Positions 24,276 through 32,891 are shown, counted from the stretch's first letter. The stretch: DNA of 39,331 nucleotides from DAMCAP01 sp964369265 (GCA_964369265.1 CAYJEV010000006.1:1-39331); one strand, 5' to 3'. Numbers and translations are program-made. The notes: generated by a model not told the origin, from the sequence alone.

Positions 24276-25220
24276 TTAAAGTATCACTAATAAATCAGCG
24301 AGATTTTTCATGTTGTAGGTTGGTTTATATTTAGGGTTAAGAACATCTTCGCTGTTTCTATTTGACCAAGCGCAAGGTATGCCAGCAGACACAGTTCCAG
24401 TTACATCAAACATTGAGCCAGCGACATGAAGAAGCTCTTCTTTTTTGATGCCAAGACTTTCTATAACTTTTTCATATACTTCAGGGCAAGGCTTGTAGCA
24501 CTGGGCATCTTGAGCAGAGAATATATAATCAAACTCGACCTTGCACATCTCCTGCAATGGCAACATCATTTCTTTATCGCCATTAGAGAGCATACCAATT
24601 TTATAGCCTTTCTGCTTGATTTTCGTTAATACCTCGCTAGGGTGACCGATATAATCCGAACCAGCCCATAATAAACATATTTTACTTTTTAACTGCGTTA
24701 TCCTCATCAGAATACGCAAGTATTCTTTCTTCGTCTGCCTTGCTTAAAAGCAAAATCTGATTATTCTGGGTCGAAGATTTATAAAGCAGATAGTAGGTTT
24801 TATAAGAAGGCAAAGGCTTGCAGTAATGCTGTCGCATTACAAAAGACTTTAACGCACTTATAGAGCCTAGTATCTGTTTTATAAACTGATTCTGATTATA
24901 TCGGGCACCCTAGCCTCTTCCCACGGAGAAAAAGAAAGCCATACATTCATTAGCTTATCAGTTAGCTCATTTGTGAGGGGAATGGAGAATTTGTTAGCAG
25001 TATAATCAAGTACTAGCTTTGTGATATCCCAATAGGAAATGAAGCCTGTTTTTAGGCTGTTGTTTAGAAGTAGGTAGTTCCATTGTTGGCTTCTCCAAGT
25101 TGTGAAAAAGCTTTTAGCGAACTCTAAGTCGCAGTTTAGTATCTCTGCAACTTTTGGTGTAGCAGAGCCGTTTATGTTCATAGTCGCTGAGTACATATCA
25201 AAAGTTATAACCTTATACAT
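24276..25220 (-). pseudogene. Haloacid dehalogenase-like hydrolase, split by a family A element
   Basis: The N-terminal part (from 25220) has the HAD nucleophile motif ITFDMYSATM; the C-terminal part has MLSNGDKEM (motif II Ser), a conserved Lys in YKPCPEVYEKV and the VAGSMFDVTG.SAGIPCAWSNR region (motif III-IV). Together these match type II haloacid dehalogenases. The 271-bp element at 24640-24910 interrupts the gene. Deleting it with one TA joins WEEA directly to SEVLTK in frame, restoring about 223 residues, the normal family length. Outside the insertion no damage is seen, so the event is recent. Each half has an open frame running into the element, but neither alone makes a working enzyme. 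The exact start (ATG 25220 or 25232) is uncertain. Confidence 0.9.
24640..24910. mobile_element. Family A element, 271 bp, most complete copy
   Basis: Ends are GGGTGACCGATATAATCCGA and the inverse of GGGTGCCCGATATAATCAGA, with TA at 24638-24639 and 24911-24912. The interior has a GAATAC-GCAA-GTATTC hairpin (from 24711), a TTGCTT/AAGCAA hairpin, and a 106-nt imperfect hairpin at 24779-24884. It has no open frame of useful length. It is a MITE-like non-autonomous element; TA duplication is typical of IS630/Tc1/mariner enzymes, which is inference since no transposase is in the window. Confidence 0.92.
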
Positions 25221-25284
25221 TTTTATGACCATTCCTTTCTACTGAAGGCACAAAACAACCATAAATTGGTCATCAATGCGCCGT

Positions 25285-25321
25285 GTTTTTCGGTTGCCTG
25301 CTTTTTGCAGCCAAGAAAAAC
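25285..25321 (-). terminator. Hairpin downstream of the 264-residue membrane protein gene
   Basis: GTTTTTC (25321-25315 on the minus strand) pairs with GAAAAAC (25291-25285), with an inner TTGGCTGC/GCAGGCAA stem and an A5 loop. There is no U tract, so it could be a terminator or a processing stem. Confidence 0.4.
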
Positions 25322-25346
25322 GTCTTTTAAATAATTATAATTTATT

Positions 25347-26141
25347 TTAAATATCCTGAATTGGCAGAAGCGATATTAAATAACCGCCTAAAACTAAACT
25401 AGCTAGGTTTGCTGTAAAAGCGTAACCAGCGCCCTTTAAGAAGCAAAGCGACTTAGAATTTGCTGTGTCTTTTTCTTTTATTAGTGTGTACATTCCGAAG
25501 ACTATCATCTCAAAAATGAAAATTACTGCTTCGGCAAATAGGTATAGGTAAAGCCAGTATGACATAGGCGATGGTCCCCAAAACAGCAGGTTGAGGAGAG
25601 TTTGCGTTAATAGGTTAACAGCGAAAAAGATAAGCCAGTCAAGCTTCGCCCTATACTTAAACAAAAAGAATACAGCACCTTCTATAATTAGAGTAAAGAA
25701 AACTCTGAGGAAAAAGAGAAGCAAATTTAGGTTGCCGCTTTCCTCAATGCTAATTGTCATCGTTTCTAAATCTAGATATAAATGCTCATTATAGGGAAGT
25801 AACTGTTCTTCTGGGAATTCAATTTGATAGCGTTTTTCGCCAGTTTCAACTAGCAAAATATAATCCCCATAAACTATGCCATGCTCATAAAACTCATAAT
25901 GCCTTTTATAGCCAAAATTTCTATAATAGTCTATTAGCTCTATATCCTCAATTGAGCTAGCTAGTGAAATATCCTCTTTGCTGACAATTCCCATGCTTAA
26001 ATCCTCTGGTGCTTCAGTTACTTCAATAGTAATGCTAGGAGGCTCGGCAGAGTTTGCAAGCGATGTGACATAAAATGATAGCATAATCATAATAATTAAG
26101 CTAAATAATGTTAGTTTCTTTATTTTTATAATCCCCCTCAT
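25347..26141 (-). CDS. Exported/membrane protein, unknown
   Basis: 264 residues. The signal peptide (about 8-30) is followed by an outer domain of about 100 residues (SITIEVTEAPEDLSMG..., with Tyr-rich YYRNFGYKRHYEFYEHGIVYGDY) and about four membrane segments near the C-terminus (about 140-262). I do not recognise the family. ATG 26141 overlaps the stop of the glycosyltransferase gene (TAATG) and has no good ribosome site of its own, so it depends on coupled translation. Location suggests a role with the glycan genes (weak inference). Confidence 0.6.
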   Translation of the reverse strand: MRGIIKIKKLTLFSLIIMIMLSFYVTSLANSAEPPSITIEVTEAPEDLSMGIVSKEDISLASSIEDIELIDYYRNFGYKRHYEFYEHGIVYGDYILLVETGEKRYQIEFPEEQLLPYNEHLYLDLETMTISIEESGNLNLLLFFLRVFFTLIIEGAVFFLFKYRAKLDWLIFFAVNLLTQTLLNLLFWGPSPMSYWLYLYLFAEAVIFIFEMIVFGMYTLIKEKDTANSKSLCFLKGAGYAFTANLASLVLGGYLISLLPIQDI

Positions 26142-26938
26142 TAAAGGTGTTTTGGCATTTTTCGCTGATAAAGCAGCTTTTTTGCAACAAATCCAGCAGG
26201 AGTTGTTATAGCTAATATAAAGCTAGTTAAGGCGTTCATATTTTCTGAAAGCCTAAACACATTATAGTGTTGTTTAAGGAGATTTAAAACGCCACTACCT
26301 GATTGCGAACCTTCTCTTTTTCGATAAAGTGCAAGGCTTTCGTTTAGAAAATAGCAATCGTTTTGTTTGCTTATTTTAAGCAGTATTGCCCAGTCATCAC
26401 GCATTGTGTGGTTCTTTTCCATGATATTAGCATCAATTAGAATCTTTCCAATCTTTTCTGCATTATAAATAACAGTCAAAAAACCGCACCAGTTCCAAAA
26501 CAAAAAGTGAAGCCTTGTAATGCGTTTTGGGGCTGTCATTTTTATATTGAGTTTGCATGAATTATCGTTTATTAACTCATAACTAGTACAGCTGAAATTA
26601 TAGCTGTTCTGTTCCATAAAGCTAATTTGCTTTTGGAGTTTGTCAACCTTCCAGATATCATCGCTATCAAGAAAAGCGATGTATTTTCCTTTTGCAAGGC
26701 TAGTAGCAGTGTTTCTTGTTTGCAAAGCACCCATATTTTGGGGATGTTTAAAATAGATAATTCTGCTGTCTTGGTATGATAGTATAGTATTTTCGGAATT
26801 ATCGGGCGAGTTATCGTTTACTATTATTAACTCCCAGTTATTATAAGTCTGATTTAAGACACTGTTAATCGCCTCTTTTATATACTTATCTGTTTTGTAA
26901 ACAGGCATTATTATTGAAACTAATGGCTCGGTTATCAA
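26141..26938 (-). CDS. Family 2 glycosyltransferase
   Basis: 265 residues. The GT-A fold starts with VSIIMPVYKTDKYI, followed by NQTYNNWELIIVNDNSPD and the metal-binding DSDD (91-94). The C-terminus is hydrophobic or amphipathic and may associate with the membrane. It transfers a sugar from a nucleotide donor to a lipid-linked or surface glycan; donor and acceptor are unknown. The start is TTG 26938 behind AAAGGAGGG with good spacing. It is in line with the epimerase and sugar transferase genes upstream. Confidence 0.88.
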   Translation of the reverse strand: MITEPLVSIIMPVYKTDKYIKEAINSVLNQTYNNWELIIVNDNSPDNSENTILSYQDSRIIYFKHPQNMGALQTRNTATSLAKGKYIAFLDSDDIWKVDKLQKQISFMEQNSYNFSCTSYELINDNSCKLNIKMTAPKRITRLHFLFWNWCGFLTVIYNAEKIGKILIDANIMEKNHTMRDDWAILLKISKQNDCYFLNESLALYRKREGSQSGSGVLNLLKQHYNVFRLSENMNALTSFILAITTPAGFVAKKLLYQRKMPKHL

Positions 26939-26980
26939 AAAATCCCTCCTTTAATAAACATATAAATCAAGCTAATAATC

Positions 26981-27826
26981 TTAATTTTCCGTCCTTTTAA
27001 TGCTTTCTTCGAAACTACACACATTATAATTTTGCGAGTATTCGCTTAGCTCTAAATCGCAAAACAAGCTACCAAAAGCCTTGTTAAGCTTATCGTTATA
27101 TGGGCATAGTAGCTTTATTATAGGATTAAAAAGCTTTGTTAGCAAGAGTTTGTGATTGTTGCAGCTAGCTATTAGTTTTGTCATTTCGGTAGTGCTGACA
27201 TACTCGTTGTTTTGCGGAAGGAAAGTTCCGCTTTCATTGTTCACAATCATCAATCGCAAAAATTCGCACAAGTTTTCTATGTATATCATTGAGCGATTAT
27301 TTTTTATGTTAGGGAATATGGGGAGAGTAGTTGCAATTTCTTTTAGTTTTGTGTAGTTGCCTTTGCATCCTTTTCCATACACCATTGGCGGACGCACAAC
27401 GCAGATATTTATATCCTCAAAAAGCTTTGCTATTTCTTGCTCTGCTTCTAGCTTGGATTTTCCGTAATGTGTTGTGGGGATGGTTTCTGTGCCAGAATAA
27501 ATGCAGTCGTTAGTTAAGCCGTATACAGCAAGTGAGCTGACAAAAATAAACTGCTCTGCTCCATCACTAGCTGCTTTGCCTGCTAAAGCGATAGTTAAAT
27601 CTCTGTTTATTTGATAGTAGAGATCTGCATTTTGTTCTGATTCTTCTTGGTGTGCTATTCCTGCTAAATGAAGAATACAGTTATAGGCTGAAAAGTCGAG
27701 GCTTTTCCAATTATCATCTCGAAGGCTTATGGTTTCTATCATAATATCATTAGCAGTTGAAGATAAATACTTAATAAATGAATTTGCAATATAGCCATCC
27801 TTGCCAGTTATAAGAACCTTTTTCAA
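26981..27826 (-). CDS. NAD-dependent sugar epimerase/dehydratase (extended SDR)
   Basis: 281 residues. The nucleotide-binding motif reads GKDGYIA (8-14) where GxxGxxG is usual. The family LHLAGIAHQ motif is at 52-60, Ser97/98 in FVSSLAVYG, and the catalytic pair Tyr121-Lys125 in YGKSK. It resembles UDP-sugar 4-epimerases or 4-ketoreductases located beside PglC/WcaJ-type sugar transferases. The start is TTG 27826, placed one base after the TAA of the sugar transferase gene with AAGGTGAAG as ribosome site, so translation is tightly coupled. The GT2 gene follows after 42 bases. Confidence 0.85.
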   Translation of the reverse strand: MKKVLITGKDGYIANSFIKYLSSTANDIMIETISLRDDNWKSLDFSAYNCILHLAGIAHQEESEQNADLYYQINRDLTIALAGKAASDGAEQFIFVSSLAVYGLTNDCIYSGTETIPTTHYGKSKLEAEQEIAKLFEDINICVVRPPMVYGKGCKGNYTKLKEIATTLPIFPNIKNNRSMIYIENLCEFLRLMIVNNESGTFLPQNNEYVSTTEMTKLIASCNNHKLLLTKLFNPIIKLLCPYNDKLNKAFGSLFCDLELSEYSQNYNVCSFEESIKRTEN

Positions 27827-28417
27827 TTACTTCACCTTACCTTCTTGCACACCTTCTCTTATTAATACCTTATATGCAGTTAAAAATATGCATTTAAGGT
27901 CAAAAGCAAAGCTCATTCGCTCAACATACTCACCATCATATTTAGCTTTAACTGGGATTTCTAGTTCATCTCTGCCATTAACTTGCGCCCAGCCTGTAAT
28001 TCCAGGCATAACATCATTAGCACCATATTTATCACGCTCTTCAATTAAGTCAAACTGATTCCACAATGCTGGACGAGGGCCAACAATGCTCATTTGGAGG
28101 AAAAGCAGATTGAAAAACTGAGGAAGCTCATCAAGGGAAGTTTTTCTTAAAAACTTGCCAACTCTTGTTATGTACTGCTCTGGATTTTCTAGCATGTGAG
28201 TTGGGCAGTCTTTTGGTGTGTCAATCTTCATAGTACGAAACTTATATATATTGAAGTGCTTTTTATGCTTTCCAACTCGTTTTTGTGTGAAAAACACAGG
28301 ACCTCTTGAATCAAGTTTTATTAAAACTATAAGCAATAAAAAAATAGGAGATAGCGCTATTGTTCCAAAAAAAGCAAACAAAAAGTCAATTATTCCTTTA
28401 ATATATTTTATATACAT
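27827..28417 (-). CDS. Undecaprenyl-phosphate sugar phosphotransferase, PglC-like
   Basis: 196 residues, the short monotopic form. An N-terminal re-entrant membrane helix (about 8-34) ends in the LIKLDSRGPVFF region. KFRTM is at 59-63, the catalytic Asp-Glu in SLDELPQ at 94-100, PRPALW at 115-120, and PGITGWAQVNGRD at 138-150. It transfers a sugar-1-phosphate from a UDP-sugar to the lipid carrier, the first step of glycan or glycoprotein assembly on the inner membrane face. ATG 28417 follows AGGAGGCAGT; 48 more open bases upstream are not used. It is the first gene of a three- to four-gene glycan operon. Confidence 0.93.
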   Translation of the reverse strand: MYIKYIKGIIDFLFAFFGTIALSPIFLLLIVLIKLDSRGPVFFTQKRVGKHKKHFNIYKFRTMKIDTPKDCPTHMLENPEQYITRVGKFLRKTSLDELPQFFNLLFLQMSIVGPRPALWNQFDLIEERDKYGANDVMPGITGWAQVNGRDELEIPVKAKYDGEYVERMSFAFDLKCIFLTAYKVLIREGVQEGKVK

Positions 28418-28480
28418 ACTGCCTCCTATATATTTAGTGATTATACATTTATTATGCGCACTCATGAAATTATATGTGCT

Positions 28481-29083
28481 TTAAATAATTATAGCTTTTT
28501 TCATCCAACTATCTAAAAATTCAAGCTGTCCTTTTGTGTGAAACCAATGCTCTCCCTTAGGCATAATAGTTAGGTTTGCACCATGAGTTTTGGCAAAGCT
28601 TTCAATAGTTTCTCTTGAGGTTAGGTTATCCTTTTCGGCATAAAGGATTTCTGTTGGCACATTCCATACTATCTTATTATCCCTAACGAATGCAAGGTAG
28701 CTAAAAGATAAAGTTTCGCCAAAATCAGTGTGTATTTCGCCTTTTTTTATCAAATCTTCCTCGCTAGAGCCTGCCCAGCAAAGCATATCTAAGATAAGCT
28801 TTTCCATGTCAGCGATAGGGGAGATAAACAGGGCTTTTTTGATAGATACATTCTGAAGAGCAAGCATTGAAAAATATGCCCCAATGCTGTTAGCAATTAG
28901 GTAAATATCATCATAAATTTTAGATAATCGCTCATATTCAGTTTCGATTTGCTCTTTAACTATTTGCGGTTGGTAGTCGCTATAATCAACACCAATAATA
29001 TCAAAACCAATGCAGTTTTTTTCATACTGCTTTGCTTCAAGATGACTTCCGCCTTTGCCGTGTACATATATAATAGCTTTCAT
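28481..29083 (-). CDS. Alpha/beta hydrolase (small esterase/lipase-like)
   Basis: 200 residues, soluble. HGKGG (8-12) forms the oxyanion region, the nucleophile elbow is ANSIG (64-68, Ser66, Ala replacing the first Gly), Asp152 lies in YAEKDNLT and His179 in GEHWFH. All three catalytic residues are present. The substrate is unknown. The ribosome site (GAAAGCGAG) is weak. It lies 64 bases before the sugar transferase gene and may share its transcript. Confidence 0.8.
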   Translation of the reverse strand: MKAIIYVHGKGGSHLEAKQYEKNCIGFDIIGVDYSDYQPQIVKEQIETEYERLSKIYDDIYLIANSIGAYFSMLALQNVSIKKALFISPIADMEKLILDMLCWAGSSEEDLIKKGEIHTDFGETLSFSYLAFVRDNKIVWNVPTEILYAEKDNLTSRETIESFAKTHGANLTIMPKGEHWFHTKGQLEFLDSWMKKAIII

Positions 29084-29136
29084 TCTGTAACTCGCTTTCT
29101 ATAATTAAAAAGAAAATAGAGAGCTATTTTATCAAT

Positions 29137-29746
29137 CTAATTCTCTTTAATAAAATATAATATTTTAGTGTTTAAATTTGGTGTCGAGTTTGATAGCTTT
29201 TGGTTGCAAAAATCAAGAAATTTTTTGCAGTTGTCAGTTGGAATGTGCAGAAAATGAACATTAATAATGGTGTTATTTATATCTAAGCTGGGATAAATGT
29301 CAGCATACTGCTTGCTTTCAATATACCATAAATATGTATTAAGTTTCTGTTGTAGTATATCTATAGCCACCCACACATAATACGAATACGCCTAACAACA
29401 CCGTATTCGCACCTTATGCTTCGTCCTCCTCATCACCATATGCACATATGCTTTCTTCGTCCTCCTCGCCTAAGTCACAAATACAGCAATGTGAGGTCAA
29501 AGATTTTATAAGAAATAGGAGGTTTGGTCACAAGGAAAAGGCTTGCAGTAATACTTTCGTATTGCAAAAGGCTTTGACACAGTGAACAGGCTTCCTATTC
29601 CTTATAAAACGTGTTCGGATTATGTGTGGGTGGCTATGATCAAATTCAAACATTCCCTCGAATGGAAGATGGTCATATATTTCCAAAATTAGGGTGTTAT
29701 TGTTATGTGCTACTGCATCTATGGTATTACTTTCGGCAACAGACAT
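29137..29746 (-). pseudogene. DUF6572-like protein gene, split by a family B element
   Basis: The N-terminal part (MSVAESNTIDAVAHNNNTL, then LEIYDHLPFEG) and C-terminal part (LQQKLNTYLWYIESKQYADIYP) together match DUF6572-type proteins, which usually begin with a conserved NTIDA motif and have L(L)LQEK(L/I)N.Y..F(I/L)ESG. The 269-bp element at 29366-29634 interrupts it. Removing the element and one TA joins MFEFDH to IDILQQKL in frame, restoring 112 residues. ATG 29746 follows AAAGAGGTAAAAATA. Function of the intact protein is unknown. Confidence 0.85.
29366..29634. mobile_element. Family B element, 269 bp
   Basis: Ends GCCACCCACACATAATACGA and the inverse GCCACCCACACATAATCCGA, flanked by TA at 29364-29365 and 29635-29636. 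It is nearly identical to the copy at 35093-35361 and of equal length. A 106-nt hairpin module is at 29504-29609. It has no protein-coding capacity. Confidence 0.92.
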
Positions 29747-29753
29747 ATTATTT

Positions 29754-30266
29754 TTACCTCTTTTCAATCTCTAATATTATTTTAGAGTTTTTTAAGTATA
29801 TGATTTTTAGCTCATCATCGCTTTTTATATCAATCCAGCTACCAGTTACATATTTAAAGTTGTGTAGTTTTTGTGTTTTGCCATTAGGTAGAGTTATAAT
29901 TATTGATTGTGTATATTTAATTCCAATTTCGAAAGCAACAGAAGAGTTAAGCAGGACTTTCATGCTTTTGCAAAGCTTAGTAGCTTTTCCGTTATAAACA
30001 GCAACTCTACTTTTATATATGTCCTTTAGGAAAGTGTATAAAGGAGCGAAAAATATAAAAAATAGGGATAGCATTATAGTTAAGTAGAGTGATGGCGGCT
30101 GCAAATTGTTTGGTGTATTGTTGCTAATAATAGAATATAAATAGCTAATAATTATAAAAGCGAAAAACGAACTAAAAATACTGCATATAGTGTATTTCTC
30201 TGTGAAAGTTCGAACTGCCCTTAGCTTTTTCCTCTGCTCTCTGGTTACAATATATTGTTCAGTCAT
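29754..30266 (-). CDS. Two-helix membrane protein, unknown
   Basis: 170 residues with two membrane segments (about 27-50 and 60-82) and a C-terminal domain of beta strands with VAVYNGKATKLCK and YTQSIIITLPNGKTQKL. No family recognised, though the layout resembles small membrane-anchored beta domains. The start follows AAAGGAGAGCAGTTA. It lies 7 bases upstream of the DUF6572-like gene and was probably cotranscribed with it. Confidence 0.6.
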   Translation of the reverse strand: MTEQYIVTREQRKKLRAVRTFTEKYTICSIFSSFFAFIIISYLYSIISNNTPNNLQPPSLYLTIMLSLFFIFFAPLYTFLKDIYKSRVAVYNGKATKLCKSMKVLLNSSVAFEIGIKYTQSIIITLPNGKTQKLHNFKYVTGSWIDIKSDDELKIIYLKNSKIILEIEKR

Positions 30267-30404
30267 TAACTGCTCTCCTTTGGGTGTTTGATGAATTTAA
30301 ACTGGTATAGTCAATTTCATTCATCTAAGATTATACTATATTAGATACTGTAAAGTCAATGAATTAGGAATGCCTCCTTAAGCTTAAATAAATAACTATG
30401 CAAA

Positions 30405-30433
30405 TTGACACTTATAGTTATTTATGCTAAAAT
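30405..30433 (+). promoter_or_regulatory. Promoter of the O-antigen-ligase-like gene
   Basis: Perfect TTGACA (30405-30410), a 17-base spacer ending TGC, and TAAAAT (30428-30433); an extended -10 form, 57 bases before the start. Confidence 0.8.
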
Positions 30434-30490
30434 TGGCATAATGAAGAGTTGGTTTAGGCTAAAATTGGGCTCTGTTTAAGGAGATAACAT

Positions 30491-32356
30491 ATGATAAAAT
30501 CTAATGATAATAATAGTAAAATAAAATTTGGGGTTATTAAGTCGCCATACGACTGGTATGCTCTGTTAATAGGGCTTGCACTTTTAACAATACCGCTAGC
30601 AATAAAAGGAATAGAAACCTCCCCTCAGCCCGCTTCTGTGCAGATGTTTGGAACTGAAGCGCTTTATAGCCTCTATGTTGAAATAAAATACCACCTCTTA
30701 ATAGCATTTTCAGTTATAATGGCTGTTATTATGGCTATCTTTTATAGAAGGCTCAATTTCCAAAAGGACAAAGCCATAAAAATCGCCCTTCTTGCAACTG
30801 CTGTTTATACAGTTTTCACATTTTTGTCAGCAGTTTTTGCAGAGTATAGAGCTGTTGCTTTTTTGGGCGAAACTGAACAGCTTGAAGGCTTTTTCACATT
30901 GCTTTCATACGTTGTGCTTTTTGTGTATACAAAGTTTGTGTACACAAAAACAGACAACTACTGCTTTATCGTCCTTCCGATGATGGTAATTGTTGCTGTT
31001 AATGCTGCAATTGGAGTTTACGAGCTAACAGGCAACAACTTCCTTAATATAGATATGATAAAAATGATGGTTATACCAACATCGCTTTGGGATAATCTTG
31101 ATAACATAACCCTGTCTGTGGCGAACGGCAGCGGAACTTTTGCAAACCCAAACTATCTATCTGCATTTAGTGCAGTTGCAATTCCGTTTTTTCTAACATT
31201 GGCTGTCACTGCAAATAACATCAAAGCAAAGCTTGCTTATGGTATTTGGACTGTGCTTTCAGTGTTTCTTTTAATCTTTAGTTACTCAAGCTCTGGCGTT
31301 ATAGGCGTTGCTTTTATGGCTGTTATGATGCTGATAGTGTTTAGGCATAAGCTTGTTAAGTACTGGAAAGTATCTTTAGGTATAGTGTTAGCTGGTGTTA
31401 TAGTTATCGTGTCTGCAAACTTCGCAACTAATAATGGAGTTGTGAATGCTATATCGCCAATTATTGACTCTGCTTCCTCGTTATTATTTGAAGAGGCAGA
31501 ACCAATGTCAGCTAAGTCTGGCATTAACAATGTTATAGTCAAGCAAAGCGAAATTCTTCTCGATACAGCAGAGGGCGCACTTACAATCTCTAATGATGGC
31601 TTAAACTTTGTGTTTACCGATGAAAACAATATTAAGCACACCCCTATCATCTCCGAAGATAATATATACACATTTGAAGCTGAAAGCCTAAAAGGGTTTA
31701 GTCTAGCATTTAATCCAATAAACGACCAAACTGGAGCAAGCACAATCATAAGATTTAGGTATAATGGCAACTTAATTTCATATTTTGGATATGATGGCAA
31801 CTTCTTTTATCGCAGCCCATACACTTTAGCAAAAACAAGCCCTGATTATCCAGAAGTGTGGCTTTTTGAAGGAAAGGAAAATATAGGTTCATCTCGTGGC
31901 TATGTATGGGGGAGATCCCTTCCAATGATAACCGATAGCATTATCTTAGGTGTTGGACCTGACAACTTCGCTTATGAGTTCCCCCAACACGACATACTAG
32001 GCAAGGCAGCAATAAATAATCTCGGCATTATCTACACAAAGCCACATAACCTATATCTTCAAGTGCTAATTAATAATGGTGGCGTTGCGTTTATAGCATT
32101 TATGGCAGTTCTAGCAATATACTTTCTAAACTCATTAAAGCTATATTCAAATAAACAGTTTGATATTAAGGAGGCTGGCATGGGTATTGCGATATTCCTT
32201 TCCATCTCCTCCTATCTTGCCTCTGCCCTGTTTAATGACTCGCTAGTTCAAATCTCTCCTGTGTTTTGGATATTATTAGGAGCTGGCTTTGCTGTTAATT
32301 ATAAAGCTAAGTTAAAACTGTCAAAGCTCGAATCGGTGGATGCTGATAGAAAATAG
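30491..32356 (+). CDS. O-antigen ligase/polymerase-like membrane protein (Wzy/WaaL type)
   Basis: 621 residues with about ten or more membrane segments. The family region includes GSGTFANPNYLSAFSAVAIPFF and, near the C-terminus, ILGVGPDNFAYEFPQH and KPHNLYLQVLINNG, the conserved outer loop with the functional His. An extra beta-rich loop of about 150 residues (roughly 325-475) precedes that motif and should lie outside the cell. These proteins join or polymerise lipid-linked glycans at the outer face of the membrane, or glycosylate proteins. The start follows AAGGAGATAACAT. Consensus promoter at 30405-30433. The 153-residue gene follows 15 bases later in the same unit. Confidence 0.85.
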   Translation: MIKSNDNNSKIKFGVIKSPYDWYALLIGLALLTIPLAIKGIETSPQPASVQMFGTEALYSLYVEIKYHLLIAFSVIMAVIMAIFYRRLNFQKDKAIKIALLATAVYTVFTFLSAVFAEYRAVAFLGETEQLEGFFTLLSYVVLFVYTKFVYTKTDNYCFIVLPMMVIVAVNAAIGVYELTGNNFLNIDMIKMMVIPTSLWDNLDNITLSVANGSGTFANPNYLSAFSAVAIPFFLTLAVTANNIKAKLAYGIWTVLSVFLLIFSYSSSGVIGVAFMAVMMLIVFRHKLVKYWKVSLGIVLAGVIVIVSANFATNNGVVNAISPIIDSASSLLFEEAEPMSAKSGINNVIVKQSEILLDTAEGALTISNDGLNFVFTDENNIKHTPIISEDNIYTFEAESLKGFSLAFNPINDQTGASTIIRFRYNGNLISYFGYDGNFFYRSPYTLAKTSPDYPEVWLFEGKENIGSSRGYVWGRSLPMITDSIILGVGPDNFAYEFPQHDILGKAAINNLGIIYTKPHNLYLQVLINNGGVAFIAFMAVLAIYFLNSLKLYSNKQFDIKEAGMGIAIFLSISSYLASALFNDSLVQISPVFWILLGAGFAVNYKAKLKLSKLESVDADRK

Positions 32357-32371
32357 AGGTAGATTAGTAAT

Positions 32372-32833
32372 ATGAATAGTAGCAAGCTTCAATCCCTAAA
32401 GGAGATGCAACGCCAAAAACACATTAAAAGCCAGACCGAGACGTTCAAACAAAATATTATCGCTGAAATACAAGATTTTAATGACAAATACTATTTTGTC
32501 GAACAAGATACAATAGACAAAGTAAATGAGCGCCTAAGCCATATGCCTAAAATGCTGGGAACTATACCTGATTTCAAGCTTTTTAGTGACGTTGAAATAT
32601 TTACCTCATTACAAACCTTACTAAACTTTAAAGGAAATGCATGGTGTAAGCTAGCTTATACTCCGCAGTTTGTTTCTGAGGTTATGCCATATGGCAGGGT
32701 TGCTAACTTTGTGCAAGACATTGATGTATGGCTATATTTTAGCTCTCCAATTTATTTAATATGTGAAGATAAATCGAATATTATCTTTATTAGAGACAAT
32801 TTAAAAGCTACAAAAGCAACTATAGTTAAGTAA
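32372..32833 (+). CDS. Hypothetical soluble protein
   Basis: 153 residues. The Lys/Gln-rich helical N-terminus (MNSSKLQSLKEMQRQKHIK...) is followed by a mixed alpha/beta domain with CKLAYTPQFVSEVMPYGRV and a closing strand IIFIRDNLKATKATIV. No family recognised. Only a weak ribosome site (GAGGTAGATTAGT), but the short gap to the preceding gene supports co-translation. A long perfect hairpin follows. Confidence 0.5.
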   Translation: MNSSKLQSLKEMQRQKHIKSQTETFKQNIIAEIQDFNDKYYFVEQDTIDKVNERLSHMPKMLGTIPDFKLFSDVEIFTSLQTLLNFKGNAWCKLAYTPQFVSEVMPYGRVANFVQDIDVWLYFSSPIYLICEDKSNIIFIRDNLKATKATIVK

Positions 32834-32840
32834 ATATAAT

Positions 32841-32876
32841 AAAGCCTGAAATTCATATTGCAGAATTTCAGGCTTT
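32841..32876. terminator. Perfect 14-bp hairpin, probably bidirectional
   Basis: AAAGCCTGAAATTC (32841-32854) is exactly complementary to GAATTTCAGGCTTT (32863-32876), with an 8-base loop, between converging genes. U tracts are short. Confidence 0.65.
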
Positions 32877-32891
32877 GCTATTTAACTAAAT

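Noticed and set aside
24640..24719. Separate start codon for the C-terminal dehalogenase half (MRILMRITQ...)
   Set aside because: Those first residues come from the inserted element. The restored junction shows that the halves are one broken gene.
29528..29640. C-terminal tail of the DUF6572 half (HSHPHIIRTRF...) as real protein
   Set aside because: It is translated element sequence; the true continuation lies beyond the element.
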